From Bacillota bacterium (GTDB taxonomy: Bacteria > Bacillota > Clostridia > Saccharofermentanales > Fastidiosipilaceae), in the NCBI GenBank assembly GCA_023420115.1, contig JAEZWR010000026.1:168702-232701 (forward strand): 64,000 nucleotides of DNA, given 5' to 3'. The notes beneath the pieces were generated by a model, which was not told the DNA's origin, did not search any database, and saw only the letters and a list, made by a program, of their open reading frames with translations. A program made the translations under genes and the position numbers. Positions 54,556-63,268 of the stretch are shown here, one piece after another (the first letter of the stretch is position 1; every line of letters begins with the position of its first letter).

Positions 54556-55335
54556 CTAGGTCTTGATCTTTACGTTTTTCTCTCTTTTAACTTTTGTTTT
54601 GTTATTTTCCTGCCTAAATATTAGTAGACTTCCCAAAGCCAAAATAATAAACAAAGCACTCAATGCGAAAAAAATCACAGGCAAATTATTCCTAAATGAA
54701 ATGGCACTATAAATCATTTCCTGCATAGTATATATAGATGGAAGTCTATCCAGAGAGAAAATATAAGACTTGTCTGCGACATTAATCGTCAGCAATTCTC
54801 TGCCAAATTTTTCATTCTCCGAGGCAAGTTTTGAACCAAGTCCTCTATACTTAAATTCAAGTACATAATCCCTTGAAACTTGAAGATAGACCGACTCATT
54901 CTCTTTGAGTCTCTTAAAACACTTCTCATACGCCGATGAATCATTGAAATTAATTATTATGTTAGAGTCCTTGTCTGCCTGAGGAAAAGAACTTTTCTCA
55001 TCAAAAAATGTCAACTCTCCACTATCTTCAAAAATTTTAAAATAAAAGGGCTGATCCAAGTTGTAAAGAGCTGACTTATAACTCAAGTCACTGACTCCAT
55101 CTAAGTTCTTGTTATCACTCAACAAATCTCTAAGTCCTAAGTTATCATTCAAATTTTTCCTAAGGACAAGGGGATAATCTCTTTTGTCCAAGCTAGTCAA
55201 TTCTATGCTAGAGCTAAGCATCTCATTCATAATTTTGAATCTTGTTAGAATCTTATATGCACCAAATGACCATGATACTAATACAAAGATCAAAAGAATT
55301 AGAATAATTTTTTTAGATTTAAATTTTTCTCTCAT
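54556..55335 (-). CDS. Bitopic membrane protein, function unknown
   Basis: About 259 residues starting at MREKFKSKK, with GGGGAG five bases upstream. One membrane helix at the N terminus (IILILLIFVLVSWSFGAY) and one near the C terminus (LPVIFFALSALFIILALGSLLIF) flank about 185 polar, presumably extracellular, residues. The tail is strongly basic. No family is recognised. It is the last chromosomal-type gene before the accessory island. Confidence 0.65.
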   Translation of the reverse strand: MREKFKSKKIILILLIFVLVSWSFGAYKILTRFKIMNEMLSSSIELTSLDKRDYPLVLRKNLNDNLGLRDLLSDNKNLDGVSDLSYKSALYNLDQPFYFKIFEDSGELTFFDEKSSFPQADKDSNIIINFNDSSAYEKCFKRLKENESVYLQVSRDYVLEFKYRGLGSKLASENEKFGRELLTINVADKSYIFSLDRLPSIYTMQEMIYSAISFRNNLPVIFFALSALFIILALGSLLIFRQENNKTKVKREKNVKIKT

Positions 55336-55517
55336 TTTAACTCCCCAAAAAGTCATAAGTAAAAGTTTAAACGCAATTTGATAATCTAATAATCATAAAA
55401 TTTGAAATAAAAGAAAATTATATTTTAGGGGACTAGGATAAGTGATAGACTCTTCGGCTACCATGGTAATTAATTTTTTTTGCTGTAATAAGTGATATCG
55501 ATATAGAGAGGGATGTT

Positions 55518-55870
55518 TAAAACCACTACAAGAATGCTACAAACGCAACACTTGAACGCATTTGATTTTGAAAAAACGCATTTTGGGCTAAGGGAGCTTA
55601 AGTGTTGACTAGTAGCCTAAAAGCTCGGTAGTTACTGAGTTTTAGGAGATTAGGCTGGTATGGATTTAGGGATAGTTTGTGCGTGATGCGTTTTGTATGA
55701 GTGGATGTTCGTTCGAGTGCGTTTGGTGCTATTGTCGTCGTAGGGGATGTGAAAAATTGCATGTCTTATACGCTGGTGGAGATGTTGTGAATGATGGGCG
55801 CTTGGGGCGTGTTTGGGTGAAGTTTGCGGGCATGAGAAAGCCCCTCTGGTGCTGAGGGGCTGAGTGGCTG
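55518..55870 (-). repeat. Island repeat element, copy 1
   Basis: Related to 60996-61372 over nearly its whole length, with highest similarity in the first ~210 bases. Shared landmarks in order are TAAAACCACTACAAG at the terminus, CAACACTT/AAGTGTTG arms (55546-55553, 55600-55607), two AACGCATTT motifs, a CCTAAAA...TTTTAGG hairpin (55616-55646) around GCTCGGTAGTTACTGAG, several GCGTTT motifs, and a final AGCCCCT...AGGGGCT hairpin. It contains no open frame of note. It lies between the restriction-modification operon and the chromosome. Confidence 0.85.
55837..55863 (-). terminator. Hairpin downstream of the restriction-modification operon
   Basis: AGCCCCT/AGGGGCT stem within the repeat element, 19 bases beyond the last methyltransferase stop on the minus strand, with a short T run. 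The equivalent hairpin in copy 2 is at 61336-61364. Confidence 0.65.
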
Positions 55871-55881
55871 GTTTGGTATAA

Positions 55882-56856
55882 CTAATCTTCTTTGAGATAT
55901 TTCACAACGGCATCTATGATGTGCCAAAACAACACTGGAGGAATAGCGTTTCCAATCTGCTTGTAGGCGGTACTTTCTGAACCCGCAAAAGCAAAATCAT
56001 CTGGAAATGATTGAATGCGCGCTGCTTCCTTGGGCGTGAATCTTCTATACAACTCCTTTTCGGGATCAACCAGTAAAACGGGATCCCGAGAGTTAAGACT
56101 GACCTTAGCCAGGTGACTGGTAACGGTTAGGCAAGGTTTACTTAAATCTTGTGCTAGCCCACGTTTCATGTTGTTTTTGGCATTTTTCATTCCTTGGACT
56201 GCTCTTTCAGAGAAGTAGTACTTTTTTTCCTCAATAGCTAGTTTGGGCACAGCTACAGAGAGTGGAACCCAATTCCCTTGATGAGTTTTCCTGGGGAAGC
56301 TAAAATCACCCTTTTTTTCGAAAATATCGTTTCTGATTCCTACAATAAAAACTCGTTCACGCTTTTGTGGAATACCATAATCTGCAGCGTTAAGTAGAGC
56401 GTGAAACGTTTTGTACCCAACTTCAGCAAACGCATTTAGTATTTGCTTAAATATCTCTCCTTTATGGAGAGTCATCATGCCTTTTACATTTTCAGCAACA
56501 AACACACCTGGCTTCTTATCGGAAACTATCCGTGCCATTTGCTTATATAAATTAGCTCTATCATCAAATGGATCTTTTGTTGGATTGACAGTACTGAAAG
56601 ACTGGCAAGGAAACCCTCCGGTAATAATGTCACAATCAGGTATCTCTTGTGCCTTGACATCACAAATATCAGCGCAAGCCACGTTGGCATCATTAAAATT
56701 CAACTTATGTGAATCGATTGCTTTTAAATCGATATCACAGGCATAAACTAATTCACACGGATGTTTTTTGTATTCCTTTTTATTAAAATAGAAGCCGCCT
56801 AGCGCTCCTAAATCGGATCCCCCGCAACCACAAAACAAGGACACCAATTTATACAT
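55882..56856 (-). CDS. C5-cytosine DNA methyltransferase, second of the R-M operon
   Basis: 324 residues with motif I (VSLFCGCGGSDLGALGG), motif IV GGFPCQSFS (catalytic Cys84), motif VI AENVKG, motif VIII QKRERVFIVGI and motifs IX-X (RFTPKEAARIQSFPDDF, KQIGNAIPP). All catalytic blocks are present and the length is normal, so it is probably active. Its start directly abuts the stop of the DUF3883 gene. It is clearly different from the methyltransferase at 58279. Confidence 0.93.
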   Translation of the reverse strand: MYKLVSLFCGCGGSDLGALGGFYFNKKEYKKHPCELVYACDIDLKAIDSHKLNFNDANVACADICDVKAQEIPDCDIITGGFPCQSFSTVNPTKDPFDDRANLYKQMARIVSDKKPGVFVAENVKGMMTLHKGEIFKQILNAFAEVGYKTFHALLNAADYGIPQKRERVFIVGIRNDIFEKKGDFSFPRKTHQGNWVPLSVAVPKLAIEEKKYYFSERAVQGMKNAKNNMKRGLAQDLSKPCLTVTSHLAKVSLNSRDPVLLVDPEKELYRRFTPKEAARIQSFPDDFAFAGSESTAYKQIGNAIPPVLFWHIIDAVVKYLKED

Positions 56857-58278
56857 TTATGCCTCTACCTTTCTAAGATTACCTATAACAGTGTCAACTG
56901 CGTTGTTAGAAATTTCTAACTTATACGTCATAGGAGTCGCTTGAATTTTACCCTCCTCGTATTTTGCTATCGGATTGTTTATGACGAATATCGAAACGCC
57001 CTCTCTAGTGAAAAAGACACGAAAAATGGAATAGTGCTCTCTATGTTGCTTAGCAGCAATCCATTCATTTCGTGTTACATTAAGCGTATCCGTCCACAAC
57101 ACATCATTAGCATCTGGGCAAGTTAGTCTTTTTGTTGACTTGACTTCAATATATTTAACGAATTCAGCTTCATCTCCTGGCTCAGCTACCACTGACTGTA
57201 TGTCATACCCTACGCCCCGCATTTTTCCCAATGCCAAAACCTTGTTTGCCAGTCTTCTGTTGAAGTTTGCAACTCGTTTTTTCTCGTATTCATACACAAC
57301 AGCTTCGCCCTCATCACCAAGCTCAAGAAGATTTAGTTTTGGGGAGGATATTTCTGAAATTTTTTCTATTTCATCCACTTCTGTGATTAAGGCATCCGCA
57401 GAAGTAGCAAATTTATTTGCATGCTGCGATAAACGAGAAAAGTATCTATCCCACTCATACTGAAATTTTTTCCTCCCACTCACCGACTCCAAGTCGTAGG
57501 CATAAACATCAAATTCTGGTTTTTTGTTCCAATCAGCAGCAAAAAGCATTATTGTTTCCTTCTCTTTCATATTAAGAACAATCTTCTTATCCTTGTTGAA
57601 TCGGATTAAGTTAGCCAGTTCTAGATAATTCATTTGTTCATTGATATGCTGCCAGTTATAAGAACTCTGCTTGCCAGAAACTTCTATCGTTCTTCGTAGT
57701 CCTAGTTTTTGATCTGATACTATAGCTTCAAGTACTTCGTTCGGATTAGCTTTCCCTTGCAGAACATCTAAAGAATTTAGAACATAGTAGCCGACCTCTT
57801 TTTTGCTTATTTCGATTTTGTCTATTCGTGCAAGTAGCAGTAATTTCAAAAGAAAGGCATTCGGGCGCACACAAATATTATCTCGAACTCTTTCGACTAC
57901 AGTCGGCGATACTTTTTGTGTTCCATTCGGAAACTGCATCTTGTAACAGATATCCTTAAAAAAAGCAGGTTGATCGTTGTCCTCTAAAAATTTTTGTGTT
58001 CTTTCCGATGCGTAAACAATTCCATCTTCTGCAAGAAAATACATGCCAAACAACTTCCCAGCAATTTCTGTACGATGGTTAGCGAGCGTTTTAACATTGC
58101 GTTGAGCTTCAGGAAGGTAGCCAATAAAAGCACTGTTAAAGAGTTCCTCAAAAGAAGAAGCCTCGCAAGGGCAAATAGCATCGATAACTTTGGCATATGC
58201 TGGAAGCAAATCGTCCATCTCTTTTTGAGATTTTCCTCGTATTATTGTACAGCGATACTGCCTAGATGATGAATACAT
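56857..58278 (-). CDS. DUF3883-domain protein, probable restriction endonuclease
   Basis: 473 residues. The N-terminal ~300 residues are unassigned and probably recognise DNA. The C-terminal domain (about 325-440) fits DUF3883, a PD-(D/E)xK-like nuclease fold: GYDIQS with D359, then YIEVKSTK with E378 and K380, followed by LNVTRNEWIAAKQHREHYSIFRV. Placed exactly between two C5 methyltransferases with no gaps, it is most simply the nuclease of a restriction-modification system. Its ribosome site GGAGGTGA is made of the last codons (Gly-Gly-Glu) of the upstream methyltransferase gene. Confidence 0.75.
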   Translation of the reverse strand: MYSSSRQYRCTIIRGKSQKEMDDLLPAYAKVIDAICPCEASSFEELFNSAFIGYLPEAQRNVKTLANHRTEIAGKLFGMYFLAEDGIVYASERTQKFLEDNDQPAFFKDICYKMQFPNGTQKVSPTVVERVRDNICVRPNAFLLKLLLLARIDKIEISKKEVGYYVLNSLDVLQGKANPNEVLEAIVSDQKLGLRRTIEVSGKQSSYNWQHINEQMNYLELANLIRFNKDKKIVLNMKEKETIMLFAADWNKKPEFDVYAYDLESVSGRKKFQYEWDRYFSRLSQHANKFATSADALITEVDEIEKISEISSPKLNLLELGDEGEAVVYEYEKKRVANFNRRLANKVLALGKMRGVGYDIQSVVAEPGDEAEFVKYIEVKSTKRLTCPDANDVLWTDTLNVTRNEWIAAKQHREHYSIFRVFFTREGVSIFVINNPIAKYEEGKIQATPMTYKLEISNNAVDTVIGNLRKVEA

Positions 58279-59541
58279 CTACTCACCTCCGATTATTTCA
58301 ATTAAACTCTCTGCGATGGCCTGTGCCAAGAGCGGTGGAACAGCGTTGCCTACTTGCTTTAGCTGGCTCGTCTTGTTCCCAACGAATTTGAAATCGTCAG
58401 GGAATGATTGGATTCGGGCAGATTCACGAACGGTAGGCACTCGATTTGCACGATAGTGAAAATGGTGGTTGTGGCCTGTATCGATAGTGAAACAAACTTT
58501 TTCACTATTCATTCTTGTCCACGCTATGTTTACTTTTCGCGTGGTCCAAAGTTCTGTCGGTAGATCTTTGTAGTTTCCGCCATCAGGGACCATTCCAATA
58601 ATCTTTCTTGTTTTCTCTGTATGAATCGTCGTAACGTGATTAAGAAGCTTTTGAGAATTTTTACGCATTAGTTTTTGATATTCCGTTATCGCAGGCAACT
58701 CATATTCAGATACATTGGGAAGCAACCTAGTATCACCAATAAAATCTAGATCTGATAGAGCTTCCTCACACGTTATGTACGCTTTCTTGTTTTCCCCATG
58801 AGTTGGCAAGGGAAACACATATGTTGGATTGAATTGTGCACACTTATTTAGGCCCACAAAGAAAACACGTTTTCTTCCTTGAGGTACCCCATAATCACTG
58901 GCCACTAATTGGCTCATTTCGACTTGATATCCAATATTAGCAAAGTCTTCTATAATTCGATCTTTTACCTGCCCTTTAAAAAGCTTTATTAGACCTGGGA
59001 CATTTTCCATTACAAATGCCTTCGGGCGAATCTCTTGGACGATTCGAACAAATGACTTATAAAGTGTGTTTCTTGGATCATCCAAGAGTCTTTTCCCTGA
59101 TAGAGAAAAACCTTGGCAAGGTGGTCCTCCAATGATTACGTCAACTTCACTTGGATTCATCTTAGCGATCGATAGTAGTTCTTTTCCGTCTAGTTTTGAT
59201 ATATCTTTCACAATTGTTTCAGCGAAAGGGAAGTTCTCCTTGTAGGTCGTCGTTGCATCATCCCAATTATCTACACCTAACTTTATATTGTATCCAGCTT
59301 GCTCAAAACCTTTAGAGAAACCGCCGCAACCACAAAACAAATCAATTACATTGAGCCTAGTTTTCAAGTTCCTCAACTCTTTGAGCCTAGAATCACAAGG
59401 TTTTGAGGCAGTACTCGGGATTGCCCAAGCATCGCCCAACTTAAAAACACCCGGAATACGACCCTCTGCACAAAGAATCTGCACTCGTCTTTGGGAAATG
59501 TTCCACTGTTCTGCAGCTTGAGCTGCTGTGATAAACTCCAT
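58279..59541 (-). CDS. C5-cytosine DNA methyltransferase with N-terminal HTH
   Basis: 420 residues from the ATG with GAGAGG eight bases upstream; a GTG three codons earlier abuts that site. An N-terminal helix-turn-helix of the excisionase/MerR type (ITAAQAAEQWNISQRRVQILCAEGRIPG is its span, about 4-33) is followed by a full methyltransferase: VIDLFCGCGGFSKGF, GGPPCQGFS (Cys142), MENVPG (Glu179), QGRKRVFFVGL and QVGNAVPP. The HTH suggests DNA recognition at its own promoter, i.e. control of the operon. First gene of the methyltransferase-nuclease-methyltransferase operon. Confidence 0.92.
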   Translation of the reverse strand: MEFITAAQAAEQWNISQRRVQILCAEGRIPGVFKLGDAWAIPSTASKPCDSRLKELRNLKTRLNVIDLFCGCGGFSKGFEQAGYNIKLGVDNWDDATTTYKENFPFAETIVKDISKLDGKELLSIAKMNPSEVDVIIGGPPCQGFSLSGKRLLDDPRNTLYKSFVRIVQEIRPKAFVMENVPGLIKLFKGQVKDRIIEDFANIGYQVEMSQLVASDYGVPQGRKRVFFVGLNKCAQFNPTYVFPLPTHGENKKAYITCEEALSDLDFIGDTRLLPNVSEYELPAITEYQKLMRKNSQKLLNHVTTIHTEKTRKIIGMVPDGGNYKDLPTELWTTRKVNIAWTRMNSEKVCFTIDTGHNHHFHYRANRVPTVRESARIQSFPDDFKFVGNKTSQLKQVGNAVPPLLAQAIAESLIEIIGGE

Positions 59542-59630
59542 CTTTTTCACCTCTCAATGATGCAAATTATGTTCTACGGGGCGAACAAAATCAATAGTCT
59601 CGCTCCGAATTTTCTCTTTCCTCTGTTCAG

Positions 59631-59693
59631 TTAGTTACTTATTTTATATACCCTAATTATTTGTTTAAGCACGTCACACTCCCCACGCCTCAT
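59631..59693 (-). pseudogene. Truncated small phage ORF after polymerase fragment (unit A)
   Basis: A 20-codon frame beginning MRRGECD that starts just after the polymerase stop. The same start (MRRGE) follows the second polymerase remnant at 63637-63732, after which the two diverge. It looks like the 5' end of the gene that normally follows polymerase, cut off by the cargo. Confidence 0.45.
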
Positions 59694-59705
59694 GCTTCTC
59701 TATCC

Positions 59706-61004
59706 TCACTCTTTCCTATAAAACCGGCATTCATACCCATCCGCCTCAAGCGGTAATCCCTCTGCCCAGCTCGGAGCCTTCGACATCATCACGCAAACCT
59801 CCTCCACACTACCTATTCCCTCAGTCACTTCCAGCACCACCTCATCGTGGACGTGCATCACTATCTTGTAGCCGTGCTTGTCGAGTTCTATCATCGCATG
59901 CGCAAGCAAGTCACGAGCGACCGCCTGCGTGACGTTTTCAGCGAGTTTCCCTCCGTAGGTCTCGAGCTTCGTCCAAGGCTTTGCGACCGTGTTGCCCCAG
60001 TAGGTAATCGACTCATGCCCGAATCGATTGATGCCTAACTCGGGTTTACAGTACGCAAGGCTCCTACCGGAGGGCAGCTTGATAAAAAGAAAGCCTTTTG
60101 CTCTATACACCTTAAGCCCGTACACCGTCTGAGGGACGCTCGTCTTGATCGCCTCTTTATCTGCCGTCTCAAGTGCTTTCCAAAAGTCCGTGATGTTCGG
60201 GTTACTCATCCGCCAGCGCATCACGAGTTCTGCCATCTCATCTTCAGTCATACCGAGTTTGTCTGCACCCATGGCTTTTAGGGCACCCACTGATCCACCG
60301 TATCCGCAAGCAAGACAGCAGGCTTTTCCTTTTTGGCGAAGCTCAGCGTTTTTTCCGTGTTTTTCTACCGTGACGCCAAACATCTGACTTGCTGTCTCAC
60401 AGTAGATATCTTGTCCTCGGGTGAAGGCATCGAGCACCCACTGTTCTCTCGAGAGCCAGGCGAGGACTCTGGCTTCGATCGCAGAAAAATCAGCCACAAT
60501 AAATCTGTGACCTGGTTTGGGAATAAAGGCGGTTCGTACTAGCTGCGACAGGGTATCTGCTACGGAGTCATAGAGCATCTCTACCGCTTCACCCTCTTCA
60601 CGCTTGACGAGCGCTCTTGCTTCATCGAGGTCTGGAAGATCGTTTCGTCTTAAGTTCTGGACTTGGATGAGTCTTCCAGACCATCTTCCGGTACGGTTTG
60701 CACCTAGGAATTGGACAAGACCTCTGGCACGCTTATCTCTACAAGCCACTTCACACATGGTGTTGTATTTCTTGATAGAGGACTTTGCGAGTTCGAGCCT
60801 GAGTTCTAGGGCACGCCTAACGTTTCCCTCGGCCGTTTTTAAGGCTTCTTTCACATCGCCCTTGGCTAGGCTTTCGAGTGGTAGTCCGTTATCAGCGAGC
60901 CAGCCTTTCATCTGGATGGGGCTATTGGGATTTTCAAGACCCGTAATGGATTCGAGTTCTGACACATGTTCTTTTCGCAGATTCTCAGCTATTTCTAAAA
61001 CCAC
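59706..61004 (-). pseudogene. Phage family-A DNA polymerase, 5'-truncated
   Basis: 432 codons covering thumb, palm and fingers of a phage-type DNA polymerase I. Motif A is VADFSAIEARVLAWLS, motif B RQKGKACCLACGYGGSVGA and motif C VMHVHDEVVLEV, so the polymerase active site is complete. Phage homologs are about 650 residues and start with a 3'-5' exonuclease domain (MLFIDIET-like); that whole part is missing. Homology begins exactly where the repeat element at 60996 ends, so the 5' portion was lost at that junction. The frame opens with a GTG inside the repeat and has no ribosome site. Confidence 0.88.
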
Positions 61005-61372
61005 TACAAGAACGCTACAAAGTCAACACTTGAACGCATTCGATTTTGAAAAAACGCATTTTTTGCTGAACAGGCTTAAGTGTTGACTAGCAGGCTAAAA
61101 GCTCGGTAGTTACTGGGTTTTAGGAGATTTGGAGTGTGTGGATTTAGGGGTAGTTGGTGCGTAATGCGTTTAGAATGAGTGGATGTGCGTTCGGGTGTAG
61201 ATTGTGTGCGTTTGGTAAAGAAAGTGCCTGCACCAGTGCTGGGTAGACACACTTGGGTGGAGTGAAGATTTGCTGATTACGAGTTGGAAATTAGCTTCCT
61301 GAGATTATGCTCTTAGGTCGCCTGTTTTTGGACAGCAAAAAGCCCCTAGGTAGTGAGGGGCTGAAGATGGTT
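60996..61372 (-). repeat. Island repeat element, copy 2
   Basis: Homolog of 55518-55870. The terminus TAAAACCACTACAAG is joined directly to polymerase sequence. Arms CAACACTT/AAGTGTTG lie at 61024-61031 and 61078-61085; the CTAAAA...TTTTAG hairpin is at 61094-61124 with one base pair kept as G-T wobble; the AGCCCCT/AGGGGCT hairpin is at 61336-61364. The middle part has diverged more than the hairpins. Confidence 0.85.
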
Positions 61373-61402
61373 AGGTAATAGTAAACACACCTCATAGTTT
61401 GC

Positions 61403-61549
61403 TTAAAAAAGTTTTAAGAACTCAAGATGATTTTTCAATTTAAGAATGAATTCTGATATCTCACAGCTATTACTAGCGATCCACTGTTTAAAAATCGCAT
61501 TTCTAACACCTATAACAATTCTATAAACGCTCTTTCTTGTATCTGTCAT
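61403..61549 (-). CDS. Possible small protein overlapping the membrane-protein gene
   Basis: A 48-codon frame starting MTDTRKSVYRIVIGV, inside the last 29 bases of the preceding gene, with GAGA-type purines before the ATG. No homology is recognised. It would be the last gene of cargo B before the repeat element. Confidence 0.3.
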   Translation of the reverse strand: MTDTRKSVYRIVIGVRNAIFKQWIASNSCEISEFILKLKNHLEFLKLF

Positions 61550-62090
61550 AAAATCTCTTTCTCTTTCGTGGTAATGCAAGTGCATACAAAATCACTGAGC
61601 AAAATAGAGTAACCATTAAAATAATAAATAAAACAAATATTTTAAACATTATGAACAACACAAACACTGTAAGCGTAATTAAGCCCCCAAAAATCATCAG
61701 CTTACAGGTTCCTTCTAAATTGTTTTCTCCGCTTTTTATATCATCTATTGTTAATTCAAAATCTTTCTCTGTAATAACAAAGTAATGTTTTTTATAATAA
61801 CTATTACAGAACTTTTTCGATATAACGTAAGCTGAATACGTATAAACAAACAAAAAAACCGTAATAATCATCTTAAACGCATTTGAAGTTAATAAATTCA
61901 TCCATGTTGGATTGACAAAGTAAGAGATTCCTGTTGTTATTGGAATTAATAATAAAGTCACATTTTTAATAAGCCTTTGAGGTATATCAACAGTCTTTGT
62001 GCTTGTAATAAATTGATTTGTTTCCTCGTTATATAAAATTGCACGTCCATCTTTGTTACATATTCCATAAATACAGTTTTTTTGACCCAT
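61521..62090 (-). CDS. Four-helix membrane protein, function unknown
   Basis: 189 residues. About 40 polar residues (MGQKNCIYGICNKDGRAILYN...) are followed by two hydrophobic pairs (VTLLLIPITTGISYFV, MIITVFLFVYTYSAYVI; then LMIFGGLITLTVFVLFIMF, FVLFIILMVTLFCSVILYAL) around a cytoplasmic loop. The ending is strongly basic. No family is recognised. It overlaps the stop of the 32-codon frame upstream (TAATG), so it may depend on its translation. Part of cargo B. Confidence 0.6.
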   Translation of the reverse strand: MGQKNCIYGICNKDGRAILYNEETNQFITSTKTVDIPQRLIKNVTLLLIPITTGISYFVNPTWMNLLTSNAFKMIITVFLFVYTYSAYVISKKFCNSYYKKHYFVITEKDFELTIDDIKSGENNLEGTCKLMIFGGLITLTVFVLFIMFKIFVLFIILMVTLFCSVILYALALPRKRKRFYDRYKKERL

Positions 62091-62188
62091 TACACACCTC
62101 TCCCGTTTGCCATTGGAACTTCCGTTTTGTCCATGACATAACCATTTCCAGTAACAACCGGCTCATTCATATAATCAAATAATGTCAT
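62090..62188 (-). CDS. Possible 32-residue leader peptide or gene remnant
   Basis: A 32-codon frame (MTLFDYMNEPVVTG...) with a weak AGGG site. Its TAA overlaps the ATG of the membrane-protein gene (TAATG). QMTLFDYMN resembles the tail found on some phage proteins, so it may be a remnant instead of a working gene. Confidence 0.35.
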   Translation of the reverse strand: MTLFDYMNEPVVTGNGYVMDKTEVPMANGRGV

Positions 62189-62214
62189 TTGTTGCCCTAC
62201 AACAGTTGAAATGC

Positions 62215-62637
62215 TTATCCTCGCAAAACACTACCCTTTTCATGTGCGCCCAATGCACCTAAGAGGTCAATCATATATTGTTTCTGCATACTTCGGAGCT
62301 TCTTGCCTACGAAGGGTCGAAGCAAGCACCGCTTACATTGCACCAACTCCGTGAAATCTAGCATCGTTTGTGTACCTTGGTCATAGAAGATTCCGATCCA
62401 TTGACCTGAAATATAACTATTTTCAAACTTCAACTCCAACCTCTGATTTTCTTGGGCTAGTAAAACTTCAAATTGTGTTTTCGTTCCATTTTTGGAAACC
62501 TCCACAAATGAATAGTCACTCAACATCTCGGAATGCACCAGATCGCTACGCCAGTCCTGATTACCAAAATCAGTGAGCTTCTGCCACACCTGAGTCACAG
62601 GCACGTCAATTGTTATCTTGATGTTTACTTTAATCAT
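62215..62637 (-). CDS. SRPBCC-family (START/Bet v1-like) protein
   Basis: 140 residues beginning IKVNIKITIDVPVTQVWQKLTDF, the opening strand and helix of SRPBCC ligand-binding proteins; the DFTELVQCKR strand and long C-terminal helix also fit. Such proteins bind hydrophobic ligands or polyketide-like compounds, but the role here is unknown. AAGGGAG precedes the ATG; the ATGA overlaps the stop of the pseudogene upstream, so the ribosome site is inherited from that broken gene. Confidence 0.75.
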   Translation of the reverse strand: MIKVNIKITIDVPVTQVWQKLTDFGNQDWRSDLVHSEMLSDYSFVEVSKNGTKTQFEVLLAQENQRLELKFENSYISGQWIGIFYDQGTQTMLDFTELVQCKRCLLRPFVGKKLRSMQKQYMIDLLGALGAHEKGSVLRG

Positions 62638-63060
62638 TTCTTCTCCCTTGTTACACTTACATATTTTTGATAACGACTGCTTGGCTTATAAGGGATAATC
62701 ATAACTAAAAGACCGTCATTCAAGAGAGTTTTTAAGTAGAGATTACGGAAGTTTGCTCTATGGCTAACACCCAAAAAACTCAGCATATTTTTTTGGCTTT
62801 TCGACTCCTCGCAAAATCACACCAATGCTTGTTTGCGCTTCCTGATCTTTTGGGGAATATCTTGTACGGTATCTTGTACAGTATCTTGTTCGCTAACTTG
62901 ATCGATATCTTGATAAGTACTATAAATTTCCCTGCGATACAGATTCAAGCAGAACAAATCATCTTGGATGATCAACTCAGGCTATTTTAATCCATACTCC
63001 TTGCATTCTTCAAACATACGCTGAATGGCAGTACCCCACGATTCAATAAGCCTCGTATAT
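62634..63060 (-). pseudogene. C-terminal remnant of an AlbA_2/ATPase-type regulator with two nonsense codons
   Basis: One continuous frame of about 140 codons, interrupted by TAG (62984-62982) and TGA (62819-62817). It reads TRLIESWGTAIQRMFEECKEYG, then PELIIQDDLFCLNLYRREI, a VQDTVQDIPQ linker and a winged-helix-like end (MLSFLGVSHRANFRNLYLKT...SSRYQKYVSVTRE). This is the C-terminal half of the widespread ATP-binding AlbA_2-domain (Schlafen/RecG-like) proteins. The 5' half is missing. The plus-strand frame at 62760-62990 is only its antisense shadow. Confidence 0.7.
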
Positions 63061-63174
63061 TAAAAGGTGTAAGCGATGATACGATTCTGCGTTGGTCATT
63101 CATGTTTTTACTCAATACAATAAAACTCACCTTGGAAAAGCTCATCCAAGCTTGCTTCACTTCGTTATGAGTTG

Positions 63175-63250
63175 CTGTACACTCCAACTCGCAAATATCA
63201 CTAACCTTGCAGTTCAAGTAGTCGCAAATCTTAATGAGTGCCGAGGTGCC
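63175..63250 (-). pseudogene. C-terminal fragment of an XRE-type repressor
   Basis: The frame TSALIKICDYLNCKVSDICEL is the typical last helix and tail of small XRE repressors. The HTH part upstream is missing and the frame runs on into unrelated codons. Together with the AlbA_2 remnant it shows cargo B has lost earlier genes. Confidence 0.5.
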
Positions 63251-63268
63251 AGCAATATAAATCTTTTT

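Noticed and set aside
62760..62990. 76-codon plus-strand frame
   Set aside because: Antisense shadow of the AlbA_2-type pseudogene, whose protein motifs are recognisable on the other strand.
62987..63217. 76-codon minus-strand frame as an intact gene
   Set aside because: It joins the tail of an XRE repressor to out-of-frame sequence of the neighbouring pseudogene; treated as remnants.
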